A DNA stretch of 63,791 nucleotides, taken from contig JAAXJC010000184.1 of assembly GCA_012270045.1 (NCBI GenBank), positions 1 to 63,791 on the forward strand, read 5' to 3'. The notes beneath the pieces are model-generated. The model did no database searches and was not told the origin of the DNA. It saw nothing but the letters and a program-made list of their open reading frames with translations. This stretch comes from Luminiphilus sp. Lineage in GTDB: Bacteria; Pseudomonadota; Gammaproteobacteria; Pseudomonadales; Halieaceae. Every line of letters begins with the position of its first letter. Position 1 is the stretch's first letter. A program made the translations under genes and the position numbers. Positions 34,705 to 43,818 of this stretch are shown here, one piece after another.

Positions 34705-35220
34705 ATGGCCAGCAAGCAGGTGATCAGCCTTATTGGTTTTCCGGGCAGCGGCAAAAGCACGGTGGGGGTACTGCTGGCCAAACGGCTGGGTACGGATTTC
34801 GTGGACACGGACATTCTGATTCAGAACCGGGAGCAGGCGACCCTGGCCGAGATCATTGCCCGCCATGACCACCTGTATTTGCGTGCAGTGGAAGAGCAGG
34901 TGTTACTCGATATGCCCATAACGCCCAGCGTGATTTCAACCGGAGGTTCGGTGGTCTACAGCGAGAAAATCATGGCTCGACTGGCCCAGCATTCCACTGT
35001 TGTCTTGCTGAGCGCCAGCCTGGAAACCGTCGAATACCGCATATCCCTCGCTCCCGACCGCGGTATTGCCTCCTCCAGCGACCAGACCCTGGAGGATATC
35101 TATCGCGAGCGCTCGCCGCTGTACGAACGTTGGGCACAGATCACCCTCGGGGTGGACGACGCGCCACCCGAAACCCTGGTTAACCAGTTGATCGATTTAC
35201 TGGACACCCGCCACAGCTGA
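34705..35220 (+). CDS. Shikimate-kinase-like protein with altered active site
   Basis: 171-residue P-loop protein of the shikimate kinase fold. Walker A is GFPGSGKST (11-19), DTD at 34-36 and YLRAVEE near 59-64 (the FR..E shikimate motif) are present. But the TGGG loop reads TGGS (79-82), and the LID Arg is followed by GIASS (119-124) where real AroK has RPLL. YRERSPLYE near 133-141 is kept. A true AroK with FRDRE, TGGG and KRPLL is encoded at 60233-60757, so this copy likely phosphorylates something else or is regulatory. Start 34705 is eight bases after GAGG; 34699 is possible. Confidence 0.75.
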   Translation: MASKQVISLIGFPGSGKSTVGVLLAKRLGTDFVDTDILIQNREQATLAEIIARHDHLYLRAVEEQVLLDMPITPSVISTGGSVVYSEKIMARLAQHSTVVLLSASLETVEYRISLAPDRGIASSSDQTLEDIYRERSPLYERWAQITLGVDDAPPETLVNQLIDLLDTRHS

Positions 35221-35301
35221 CCGGACACCCGCCCCCGGGCCGGACACGTCCGACACCGAAACACCGGTCCTGGAAGCCCCGTTAACGCTACCCCTCGATT
35301 C

Positions 35302-35317
35302 TGGCACGGCCTTTGCT
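35302..35317 (+). promoter_or_regulatory. Sigma54 (RpoN) promoter
   Basis: TGGCACGGCCTTTGCT matches the consensus TGGCACG-N4-TTGCW at every fixed position, with exactly 10 bases between the -24 GG and the -12 GC. Transcription would start near 35328 and read the acidic small protein gene at 35546. The inverted repeat CGGACACGTCCG about 50 bases upstream is a possible enhancer-binding site. Confidence 0.72.
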
Positions 35318-35376
35318 GTTTTCTGTGCTGGCGGCCCGCCACCGACAGGACGTCGGAATTCACAACGGAGAAAGGG

Positions 35377-35553
35377 ATGTCTCCAAGGCAGCAGGCAAGT
35401 AAGGGGCGGGTCGCCATATTTATTTCAGTTATTTGGAACGGCATTGTGAGCACAAAAAAATTGTTGCGAAAACCACTCGCGTTGATGCCAACTGCGAATG
35501 TGGGATATCCCACAGGTCTTGTTCTAAATCATCGGGAGGTGGTTTATGGGTGA
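35377..35553 (+). CDS. Candidate 58-residue leader ORF
   Basis: Short frame with GGAG six bases before its ATG, beginning about 50 bases downstream of the predicted sigma54 start. The product is basic with a short hydrophobic stretch (VAIFISVIWNGIV). Its last 8 bases overlap the start of the next gene, whose Shine-Dalgarno lies inside it, as in coupled or attenuating leaders. The palindrome at 35499 also lies inside. I do not recognise the peptide and it may be untranslated leader. Confidence 0.22.
   Translation: MSPRQQASKGRVAIFISVIWNGIVSTKKLLRKPLALMPTANVGYPTGLVLNHREVVYG
35499..35514. promoter_or_regulatory. 16-bp perfect palindrome upstream of acidic small protein
   Basis: TGTGGGATATCCCACA is a perfect inverted repeat 31 bases before the ATG at 35546 and well downstream of the sigma54 promoter. 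It could be a repressor site for a dimeric regulator or an RNA hairpin in the leader. No identity is claimed. Confidence 0.45.
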
Positions 35554-35779
35554 GCGCACTGCAACACAGGCTGAGAGCGCGGAGGGTGCCGAGGACTTTC
35601 TCGACCCGATGCTGGGCGAGTTGGGCGACGAAGATTTTGACGGACTCGATGAGTCCGACATCGTAACCTGCGCCCAATCCCTGGCCAGTAAGCGACGCCG
35701 GGCGGAACAACGCCTGGAGGCGCTGAGGCTGAGGGAGGAGCTGGGGGACTTCGACTTCGATTTCGAAGACGACCTCTGA
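35546..35779 (+). CDS. Small acidic protein, resembles PA3496-type family
   Basis: 77 residues, very acidic. The N-terminal half is Asp/Glu-rich (DFLDPMLGELGDEDFDGLDESD). A basic helix SKRRRAEQRLEALRLREELG follows and the tail is GDFDFDFEDDL. The R.xAEQRLEALRLREEL helix with an acidic end recalls the short PA3496-type proteins annotated as putative envelope integrity factors, but I hold that lightly. GGGAGG lies six bases before ATG. Apparently driven by the sigma54 promoter 230 bases upstream. It converges with the membrane protein gene at 35846. Confidence 0.62.
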   Translation: MGERTATQAESAEGAEDFLDPMLGELGDEDFDGLDESDIVTCAQSLASKRRRAEQRLEALRLREELGDFDFDFEDDL

Positions 35780-35845
35780 ACGCCGGCCGGTGACAGGCAT
35801 CCAACCGGGATGCCCTACTTTTCAACGGGGTCCGTGAATCCCGGG

Positions 35846-36691
35846 CTACTGTTTCCCCTGTGAGGCCAGCTCCCGCTGCCACTCGAAGACATTCAGCTCA
35901 ATGAACACAAAGGCAAACAGCCACAGCGCTGCGTCCCAAAAGTCCAGAAACTCGCCCTCAAAACCCCAGTAAACCGCCGCCGCTGCCAGAGTCAGATACA
36001 GAATGACCTTGAGTGTGTTGAACAAGGGCTGGAAGCGACGGGGCACCCCACCCCAGAGCTGCAACCGCACCTCAATTTCCAACAGAATCACCACCAGGAT
36101 CCAGGCTCCGGAATTGATCACATCCACCAGACCCAGCTGGTAGGCACTGTCCAGTGCCGCGGGCGTGGCGATGACACGTTCCAGCCCGGTGACCAGGACC
36201 GTATCCGGGCCCATGGTTTGGCAAAGCTGGGAATCCAGAGGCGTAAAGTTGTCGAAATCCACCAATACCGTCCAACCCTGATCGACCAGCTCGCAGGCGG
36301 GCTGTGGCAACAGGGACGCCTGCCAGAATACGGTCCATTCGCCGAAGTACCCGAAAAAAGCCGAGACGATGGCCAGGCCACAAAGCAGCCGGATGCCGTG
36401 GATAGTCCACTTGGTCTTACCCACCAGTCGTTCGTCAGGAATGACCGCCGTCTCCAACTCGAACAACAGCAACAACAAGACCCAGGCGGCGGTATCCAGG
36501 GTGGCTGAAAACAACTGCACCCAGGTGAAAAAATCGGTCTCGGCCGTGGCCGCGTGGGTGGCCGAAACCAATTCTTCCTGGAGAAAAAACCAGATATTAA
36601 GCGACAGCAGAACGTAAACGAGGTATTTCAGCAGCCGGTAGAGACGGGCCGCGGTCCCCGGCGGCCAACCGTGGCGGAGCAGGTCAACCAC
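35846..36691 (-). CDS. Polytopic membrane protein of unknown function
   Basis: 281 residues with about six hydrophobic segments (near 20-40, 58-80, 98-118, 190-212, 228-248 and 255-270). Glu is frequent within or next to helices (LLLLFELETAVIP, ILLEIEVRLQL, FVFIELNVFEW), repeating an E-x-N/E pattern; that suggests a repeated two-helix unit. A polar loop of about 60 residues with Cys133 and Cys156-like positions lies in the middle. GTG start, 5 bases after the glutamine-synthetase-like stop, so likely cotranscribed. Family not recognised. Confidence 0.7.
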   Translation of the reverse strand: MVDLLRHGWPPGTAARLYRLLKYLVYVLLSLNIWFFLQEELVSATHAATAETDFFTWVQLFSATLDTAAWVLLLLLFELETAVIPDERLVGKTKWTIHGIRLLCGLAIVSAFFGYFGEWTVFWQASLLPQPACELVDQGWTVLVDFDNFTPLDSQLCQTMGPDTVLVTGLERVIATPAALDSAYQLGLVDVINSGAWILVVILLEIEVRLQLWGGVPRRFQPLFNTLKVILYLTLAAAAVYWGFEGEFLDFWDAALWLFAFVFIELNVFEWQRELASQGKQ

Positions 36692-36696
36692 GCCGG

Positions 36697-38127
36697 TCAG
36701 ACCTGTAACAGCAGGTGTTCCCGCTCCCAGGAACTGATGACCCGATTGAATTCTTCAAATTCATCGAGTTTCACCGCCGCATAGGCGCGCATGAACAACT
36801 CGCCAATCATCTGCTGCAACTCGGGGGTATCGTTGAGCTGCCGCACACCCTCCTCCAGGGTTCGGGCAACCCCCACCGCCTCGTCATTGGCCGTACCCTG
36901 ATGGGGCTCGGTGGGCTGGATCTCCTGGCGCATACCCAAAAGGCCGCTGGCCAGGGTGGCAGTGATGGCCAGGTAGGGGTTGGCATCGACACCGGGAAAG
37001 CGGTTTTCTATACGCAGGTTCTCGGGGGTGCTGTTGGGCACACGGAACGCGGTCGTTCTGTTATCAAAACCCCAGCTCAGATTGATCGGCGCGGAAATAT
37101 CCGGCGCCAGCCGACGATAGGAATTGACGTTGGGCGCATAAAAACTGATCAGTTCGGGTGTGTAGCGCTGCAGTCCGCCCAGGTAGTGCATCATGGTCGC
37201 ACTGGGTTTGCCCTCGGGATCGGTGAAGACGTTCTTACCATCGGCCAGGGACAGTACCGACTGGTGGATGTGCAGGGCACTGCCCGGCTCGCGCTGCATG
37301 GGCTTGGCCATGAAGGTGGCGTACATGTCGTGCTTTAGGGCCGTCTCCCGGACGGTACGTTTGAAAACAAAGACCTGATCCGCCATCGCCAGGGGATCAC
37401 CATGGCGAAAATTGATTTCCATCTGGGCGGCCCCGTTTTCATGGATGAGCGTGTCGACGTCCAACGCCTGGGCATCGGCATAGTCGTACATATCCTCCAC
37501 AAAATCTTCAAACTCTGCGACCGCATCGATGCTGTAGGACAAGCGGGCCACTTCGCGACGGCCCGAGCGCCCTTTCGGGGGCATCAGTTCGTAATCGGGG
37601 TCGGTGTTTTTATGCACCAGATAGAACTCCACCTCGGGTGCAATAACGGGCTTCAGCCCCGCCTCCTCATACAGGCCCAGCACGTAGCGCAAAACGTTGC
37701 GGGATGACAGGGGGTGGGGACTACCGTCGGGCTTCAGGCAGTCGGCGATAATCTGCGCGGTCGGCTCCCGGGCCCAGGGCACCCGGCGCAGGGTCGAGGC
37801 ATCGGGACACAGCACCATGTCGGTGTCGGTGGGCTCGACAAAGTCCCAATGCTCGTCGGTGTATTCACCGGTAACGGTCTGGACCAGGATGGACTCGGGC
37901 AGCTTTTGCTCGAGTTGAGCGGTGAACTGGTGGGCAGGGATGAATTTCCCCCGGGCATTGCCGGTCAGGTCCGGAACAATGCACTCCACTTCGGAAATCT
38001 TGTTCTCCTGCAACCAGGCGGTGATGGCTGCCATCTCTTCGGGAGGTGTCAGTAGCGGGCCGCTGGCGCTGTCCGGGCTGTGAATTCGGGTGTCGGTATC
38101 CGTGTCACCCGGTGCTTTGCCGCTCAT
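36697..38127 (-). CDS. Glutamine-synthetase family protein (gamma-glutamylpolyamine synthetase-like)
   Basis: 476-residue GS fold enzyme. The N-terminal beta-grasp has NKISEVECIVPDLTGNARGKFIP, the catalytic domain VEFYLVHK (ExE metal motif) and GAAQMEINFRHGDPLAMADQVFVFKR, then MAKPMQREPGSALHIHQS with the active-site His, and RRLAPDISAPINLSWGFDNRTTAFRVP. The length and the divergent amine-oxidase-like neighbour fit the PuuA/GlnA3 class, which ligates glutamate to putrescine or other polyamines, rather than GlnA. ATG 38127 is the natural start; the frame extends to 38265. The 5-base gap to the membrane protein gene suggests an operon. Confidence 0.87.
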   Translation of the reverse strand: MSGKAPGDTDTDTRIHSPDSASGPLLTPPEEMAAITAWLQENKISEVECIVPDLTGNARGKFIPAHQFTAQLEQKLPESILVQTVTGEYTDEHWDFVEPTDTDMVLCPDASTLRRVPWAREPTAQIIADCLKPDGSPHPLSSRNVLRYVLGLYEEAGLKPVIAPEVEFYLVHKNTDPDYELMPPKGRSGRREVARLSYSIDAVAEFEDFVEDMYDYADAQALDVDTLIHENGAAQMEINFRHGDPLAMADQVFVFKRTVRETALKHDMYATFMAKPMQREPGSALHIHQSVLSLADGKNVFTDPEGKPSATMMHYLGGLQRYTPELISFYAPNVNSYRRLAPDISAPINLSWGFDNRTTAFRVPNSTPENLRIENRFPGVDANPYLAITATLASGLLGMRQEIQPTEPHQGTANDEAVGVARTLEEGVRQLNDTPELQQMIGELFMRAYAAVKLDEFEEFNRVISSWEREHLLLQV

Positions 38128-38188
38128 AAATGTGACCGAGAATGTGTGGACAAACAGTATGGGCCGCAAGCCAGTCCAGCGGCAAGCG

Positions 38189-38200
38189 TGTAATATCACA
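38189..38200. promoter_or_regulatory. Candidate operator between divergent polyamine-type genes
   Basis: TGTAATATCACA is an inverted repeat of the form TGT-n-ATAT-n-ACA in the 117-base spacer between the glutamine-synthetase-like and oxidoreductase genes. Its place in a divergent spacer fits a shared regulator; no factor can be named. Confidence 0.3.
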
Positions 38201-38244
38201 AGAAATTCTCGTCCTGTTACCTTCGGACCGGCACTTGAGGGGCC

Positions 38245-39540
38245 ATGACAACCCGTATCCAACACACTGACTCCTGGTATGCCGCATCGGCATCACCCCA
38301 TCGGCGATTCCCGGCCCTGCAGGGTGAGGTCGAGTCCGATGTCTGTGTGGTGGGCGGCGGCTACACCGGCCTGTCGACTGCGCTGCACCTTCGCAAGCTG
38401 GGCTTTTCGGTCACCCTGCTGGAAGCCCAGCGCATTGGCTGGGGCGCCTCAGGGCGCAACGGCGGGCACGTCGGGACCGGACAGCGGGCCGACCAGACCA
38501 GTCTGGAAAAGTGGGTTGGGCCCGGCGCAGCCAAAGACCTGTGGCGGCTGGGCCATGAGGCTGTGGAACTCGTCTGTAACCTGATCTCGGAGTTTTACAT
38601 CAAGTGTGAACTGCGCGAGGGCAACCTGCATCTGGCGGCAAAGAAGCGGCATGTGCAGGGGCTTCGGGATGAGGCGGAGCACCTGAGCAAAGTCTATGGC
38701 TACGACCAGCTGCGCTTTGTCGACTCGACCGAGATGGGATGGATGACCCGGGCCCAGGGCATGCATGGCGCGCTGCTGGACCAGGGCGCACGGCATCTGC
38801 ATCCGCTGAAGTATGCCTACGGCCTGGCCAAGGCCGCCGATCTACTGGGCGCTGACATCCACGAAGGCAGTGAGGTGCTCGGTTATACCGACAACGACGG
38901 CGCCCAGGTTCAGGTACGGACCGCCAGCGGCAGCGTCAAAGCGCGCTTCCTGGTGCTGGCCTGCAACGGTTATCTGGGCCATCTGGAGCCCCGCATTGCC
39001 GGCAACATCATGCCCATCAACAACTTCATTCTGGCCACGGAACCCCTGTCAAAGGAACAACAGGCGGCAGTGACCCGGGACAATTTCAGCCTGTCGGATA
39101 CGCTGTACGTGATCAACTACTGGAAGCTGTCCGCAGACGGTCGGCTGCTGTTTGGTGGCGGCGAAAATTATTCCTCCCGCTTTCCGAAGGACATACCCGC
39201 TTTTGTCTGGCCCCACATGCTGAAGATCTATCCGGAACTTGCTGACGTTGCCATCGAATACGGCTGGGGTGGCACCCTGGGCATTACCATGAACCGTATG
39301 CCTGACTTTGGCCGTCTCGGTCGCCGGACGTTTTATGCCCAGGGCTTTTCCGGCCACGGTGTACCCACGGCGACCATGGCGGGTTACCTGCTGGCGGCGG
39401 CGATATCCGGTGATACCGACGACTTCTCAAGAATGGCCGCCGTGCCCACCCACCGCTTCCCCGGCGGCACCCTGCTGCGCAAACCCGGCCTGGTCGCCGG
39501 CATGCTGTTTTACAGCCTGCTTGATCGCCTGGGTAAATAA
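38245..39540 (+). CDS. FAD-dependent amine oxidoreductase (PuuB/OrdL-like, DAO family)
   Basis: 431-residue flavoprotein of the D-amino-acid-oxidase superfamily. DVCVVGGGYTGLSTALHLRKLGFSVTLLEA (about 31-60) is the FAD dinucleotide fold, followed by GWGASGRNGGHVGTGQR as in PuuB and OrdL. The C-terminus has TLGITMNRMPDFGRLG and YAQGFSGHGVPTATMAG for the second FAD contact. PuuB oxidises gamma-glutamylputrescine, the product of the PuuA-type enzyme encoded divergently here. GAGG before ATG. Aldehyde dehydrogenase and hydrolase genes of a full Puu route are not in the window. Confidence 0.88.
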   Translation: MTTRIQHTDSWYAASASPHRRFPALQGEVESDVCVVGGGYTGLSTALHLRKLGFSVTLLEAQRIGWGASGRNGGHVGTGQRADQTSLEKWVGPGAAKDLWRLGHEAVELVCNLISEFYIKCELREGNLHLAAKKRHVQGLRDEAEHLSKVYGYDQLRFVDSTEMGWMTRAQGMHGALLDQGARHLHPLKYAYGLAKAADLLGADIHEGSEVLGYTDNDGAQVQVRTASGSVKARFLVLACNGYLGHLEPRIAGNIMPINNFILATEPLSKEQQAAVTRDNFSLSDTLYVINYWKLSADGRLLFGGGENYSSRFPKDIPAFVWPHMLKIYPELADVAIEYGWGGTLGITMNRMPDFGRLGRRTFYAQGFSGHGVPTATMAGYLLAAAISGDTDDFSRMAAVPTHRFPGGTLLRKPGLVAGMLFYSLLDRLGK

Positions 39541-39684
39541 CTGCCAACACGCTGTACTGCGGACGGGTAGCAGTTAGCCCCTGTCGCACACGCACACTGC
39601 AACACTGAAATGACGCCAAATGAGGTCCAGAATTATCGGCAACTGGGCTAGTCTGGCTGCGTGTTAGGACAACAGGAAAACACC

Positions 39685-39975
39685 ATGACGGTGACACAGA
39701 TAAGAAAAGGGTTCTACGGTTTGGTAATCGGCACGGCACTGCTGCTGACCGGGTGCGCCGACAAACCCGGTAGCGAGGGCTGGTGCGAGGCCCAGAGAGC
39801 CATCCCCAAGGGCGAGTGGACCCGGGACGATACCAAAACCTATGCCACCCATTGCATCTTCGACAACACCACCATAGGCAGCGATGCCTGGTGCAAGAAC
39901 CTGGATGAGACACCGAAAGGCAAATGGACGACCGAGGAGGTCGCCCAGTACGGGCAATACTGCGTGGTTAAGTAA
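39685..39975 (+). CDS. Small lipoprotein with two DUF3012-like repeats
   Basis: 96 residues. The signal ends in LLLTGC, a lipobox with Cys24. The mature part is two 29-residue copies of one unit, GS..WC......PKG.WT......Y...C: GSEGWCEAQRAIPKGEWT ending in YATHC, then GSDAWCKNLDETPKGKWT ending in YGQYC. Two Cys per unit could make one disulfide each. The unit matches the short DUF3012 lipoproteins, usually present once. AGGA seven bases before the ATG. Function unknown. Confidence 0.72.
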   Translation: MTVTQIRKGFYGLVIGTALLLTGCADKPGSEGWCEAQRAIPKGEWTRDDTKTYATHCIFDNTTIGSDAWCKNLDETPKGKWTTEEVAQYGQYCVVK

Positions 39976-40101
39976 GGTCGCCAGCTCCAGGGAGTAGCCA
40001 CCAGCGGCCATCGCGCACGGACTGAAGAGTGGCCGCCTGCCCGGGATGGCCGTGGGGAATTGGGTGGCCCGGCATGGATCCTGGCCCCCAACCCCTCGCT
40101 G

Positions 40102-41292
<1,191 letters not shown>

Positions 41293-41293
41293 T

Positions 41294-42328
41294 TCAGTCC
41301 TTCCAGTTGAGGATGACTTTGCCGGACTTGCCGGAGCGCATGATGTCAAAGCCCTCCTGAAATTCCGTGTAGTGGAACCGGTGGGTGATGATGCGCTCAA
41401 TGGGCAGGCCGCTCTGGACCATCATTACCATCTTGTACCAGGTTTCATACATTTCCCGGCCGTAAATGCCTTTTATGTTCAGGCCCTTGAATACCACATC
41501 GGTCCAGGCAATCCCGGTATCGTCCGGCATCAGGCCCAGCATGGCGATGCTGCCGCCATTGATCATTTTACTGAGCACATCCTGGAACGCGGCGGGAGAG
41601 CCCGACATCTCCAGGCAGACATCAAAGCCCTCCAGGATGCCCAGGCTCTCCATGAAGTTTCGGGTGATCTCCTGCTTGGCCACGTTGATGGGCTGCACCT
41701 TGGGCACGATGCGCTTGGCCAGATCCAGGCGGTACTCGTTGACGTCGGTGAGAATCACGTTACGCGCGCCGCAGTGGCCAGCCACCATCGCCGCCATGAT
41801 GCCAATGGGACCAGCACCGGTAATGATCACGTCCTCCCCCACCATATTGAAGGACAGGGCGGTGTGCACGGCGTTGCCGTAGGGATCAAAAATACTGAGC
41901 AGGTCGGTGGGTATGTAAATGTTGGGACGGAAAACGTTGGTGGCGGGAATGGCGACGTACTCGGCAAAGGCGCCGTCGCGATTGACGCCGACGCCCAGGG
42001 TGTTCGGGCACAGGTGCAACCGACCTGCCAGGCAGTTGCGGCAGCGGCCGCAGACCACATGGCCCTCACCGGAGACGATATCGCCCACTTCCAGACCGGT
42101 GACGTTGGCACCGACCTCGACGATCTCGCCGGCGAATTCATGCCCACTGACCATGGGCACCGGAATGGTTTTCTGGGCCCAGGCATCCCAGTTGTAAATA
42201 TGGACGTCGGTGCCGCAGATGGCGGTTTTATGGACTTTGATGAGCACGTCATTGCCGCTGATGACGGGCATCGGTACATCATCCAGCCACAATCCCTCTT
42301 CGGCATGTTTTTTTATTAGTGCTTTCAT
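41294..42328 (-). CDS. tdh: L-threonine 3-dehydrogenase
   Basis: 344-residue zinc medium-chain dehydrogenase that oxidises threonine to 2-amino-3-oxobutanoate with [22 protein letters not shown] is the standard start. [15 protein letters not shown] and [14 protein letters not shown] hold the catalytic zinc, [15 protein letters not shown] the structural zinc, and [12 protein letters not shown] the NAD loop. First gene of tdh-kbl. Confidence 0.94.
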   Translation of the reverse strand: MKALIKKHAEEGLWLDDVPMPVISGNDVLIKVHKTAICGTDVHIYNWDAWAQKTIPVPMVSGHEFAGEIVEVGANVTGLEVGDIVSGEGHVVCGRCRNCLAGRLHLCPNTLGVGVNRDGAFAEYVAIPATNVFRPNIYIPTDLLSIFDPYGNAVHTALSFNMVGEDVIITGAGPIGIMAAMVAGHCGARNVILTDVNEYRLDLAKRIVPKVQPINVAKQEITRNFMESLGILEGFDVCLEMSGSPAAFQDVLSKMINGGSIAMLGLMPDDTGIAWTDVVFKGLNIKGIYGREMYETWYKMVMMVQSGLPIERIITHRFHYTEFQEGFDIMRSGKSGKVILNWKD

Positions 42329-42559
42329 GGGCTTGGCGCTCCCTGATCCTCGGGGATATGGCCTTTGTATGGCCGTTTTGGCCCGTTGGATTGGCCCGAC
42401 CATGACTTTTTTTCACAGCGGGCGCGGCCGCTGTCCCAATGGTCCGGGGCCGTGGCGCCAAAGCTCCGGCAACCACGGTAGATTGACCCGCCAGAGACCG
42501 GGCCGGAGCTGGGCGGCCTCCTTGTTCAGGCTAGTTAGGCATTCAGACCCGGGGTCGCC

Positions 42560-43462
42560 TCAGTCGGTCTTGGGGGTGGATCGGGCCACCAGCTCGTCGG
42601 CGCTGGGCAAGCTGTCAAACTCCCCGGTTTTGCCTGAAAACAGGTGTTCCGGACTGACGGACTCGTACCTCGCCATGGGATCGTCCGGGTTTGAGTAAAA
42701 GCCCAGCACATAACCCCCCTTGGCGTAGCCAATGAGCGCGCGCAAGGCCTTGGGCAGTGACCGGGCGTGGGCGGGAGGGCAGGACAGGTACTGGTTTTCC
42801 TCCTGTCGCAGCCAGTTGAGGGCATAGTGCAGAAACACGCCCACCCGGTGTTCTTCCTGAGTCGTGTTGGCCCCGCCGCCGTGGAGCACGGTGCCCGAGT
42901 AACAGAGCACGGACCCCGGGGACATTTCTGCGTAGGCGATCTCCTGGGGTTCGGGCTCCCGGTGCTTATCCCAATGTTGCGAGCCCGGTACCACCCGGGT
43001 CGCGCCGTTCTGGCGGGTGAAGGGTGTCAGCGCCCAGATGGTGCTGAACAGCGGCTCGACCTGTCGCGGCAGATAGCCCCCCAAGATGCCCCGGTCCCGA
43101 GGCAATATTTGGTCGCTCTCCCCCGGGCCAATACTCACCGCGGAGGTGAAATGCAGCTGGATGTCATCGCAATGGTCTGCCAGGAAGGCCCTGGCGGCGC
43201 TCAACAGGGCCGGGTGCAGTGCCAGTTCGCCGCAGGCCGGTGACCGGGCCATCAGCGCCCCAATGCGCTTGGTGTGAAAACCGGTGAACTCATCCCGCCC
43301 CACCGAGCCGGCGCCGAGAAAAGACGTCAGCTCGCCGCTGAGGTCAGCGACCTGGGCAGGGTCAATCATGTCATCCACAATGACCGCACCGTCCTCAGCC
43401 ATGACTCGCAGCAGATCGGCTTCACTGGCGGAGGCGGATAGGTGCTGAATGCTCGCTGCCAT
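42560..43462 (-). CDS. Phytanoyl-CoA dioxygenase (PhyH) family protein, first iron His replaced
   Basis: 300-residue double-stranded beta-helix protein of the PhyH family of 2-oxoglutarate, Fe(II) oxygenases. TIWALTPFTRQNGATRVVPGSQHW is the family core, VLCYSGTVLHGGGAN holds the distal iron His194, and EEHRVGV the 2-oxoglutarate Arg206. The first iron motif, HRD in relatives, reads SDQILPRDRG: Pro121 replaces His and Asp123 is kept. The codon at 43100-43102 is CCT, one base from CAT. ATG 43462 has GGAG before it; the frame extends to 43642. Confidence 0.82.
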   Translation of the reverse strand: MAASIQHLSASASEADLLRVMAEDGAVIVDDMIDPAQVADLSGELTSFLGAGSVGRDEFTGFHTKRIGALMARSPACGELALHPALLSAARAFLADHCDDIQLHFTSAVSIGPGESDQILPRDRGILGGYLPRQVEPLFSTIWALTPFTRQNGATRVVPGSQHWDKHREPEPQEIAYAEMSPGSVLCYSGTVLHGGGANTTQEEHRVGVFLHYALNWLRQEENQYLSCPPAHARSLPKALRALIGYAKGGYVLGFYSNPDDPMARYESVSPEHLFSGKTGEFDSLPSADELVARSTPKTD

Positions 43463-43818
43463 AGTTCGCTCCGTTTTACCGCCATCGCTGCCAGCGAAGT
43501 AAAGCCGGCGGCAGGAAAGTCGCCCGAATGGGGTGCTGATGCTGGCGAGCCGACGGCTGGCAAGCTCCGCTCCTAAGGTAACGTTGCGCCCGGGTTTGGG
43601 CAAACCCGCGACCATCACGGCACAGGGATCACTGCTGACCAACTGAACCGGGGCCCAAACTGTGATGCCGCCAGCAGTTCCAGCGCTGTTTTAGGCTCTC
43701 TGCTGATATGCCCATGGTATTCCCGAAACCCGGGTGCTTGACTGCTGATGTCACCGATGCAGCCACGGGTTTTTAGCCCATGTGCTGCGTCATTTCATCT
43801 GGCAAGGAGGTCCCACCC
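43463..43818. other. 356-base divergent intergenic region
   Basis: Lies between the divergent PhyH-like and MotA-like genes. The open frames reaching into it from either side are not convincing extensions. It holds the palindrome ACCCGGGT near 43730 and the AAGGAGG ribosome site at 43804-43810. I see no good sigma70 promoter or RNA gene. Confidence 0.5.

Larger units (their letters stand above)
35221..35545. other. 325-base intergenic region with sigma54 promoter and leader
   Basis: No established gene. From left to right it holds CGGAC-AC-GTCCG (35241-35252), an inverted repeat that could bind an activator; a sigma54-type promoter (35302-35317); an inverted repeat CCGAC/GTCGG (35342-35356); a candidate 58-codon frame beginning at 35377; an AT-rich stretch (35413-35470); and a 16-base perfect palindrome (35499-35514). 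A strong GGGAGG precedes the next ATG. Confidence 0.7.

Noticed and set aside
41372-42319. A 315-codon plus-strand frame opposite tdh
   Set aside because: Shadow frame; the tdh zinc and NAD motifs are clear on the minus strand.
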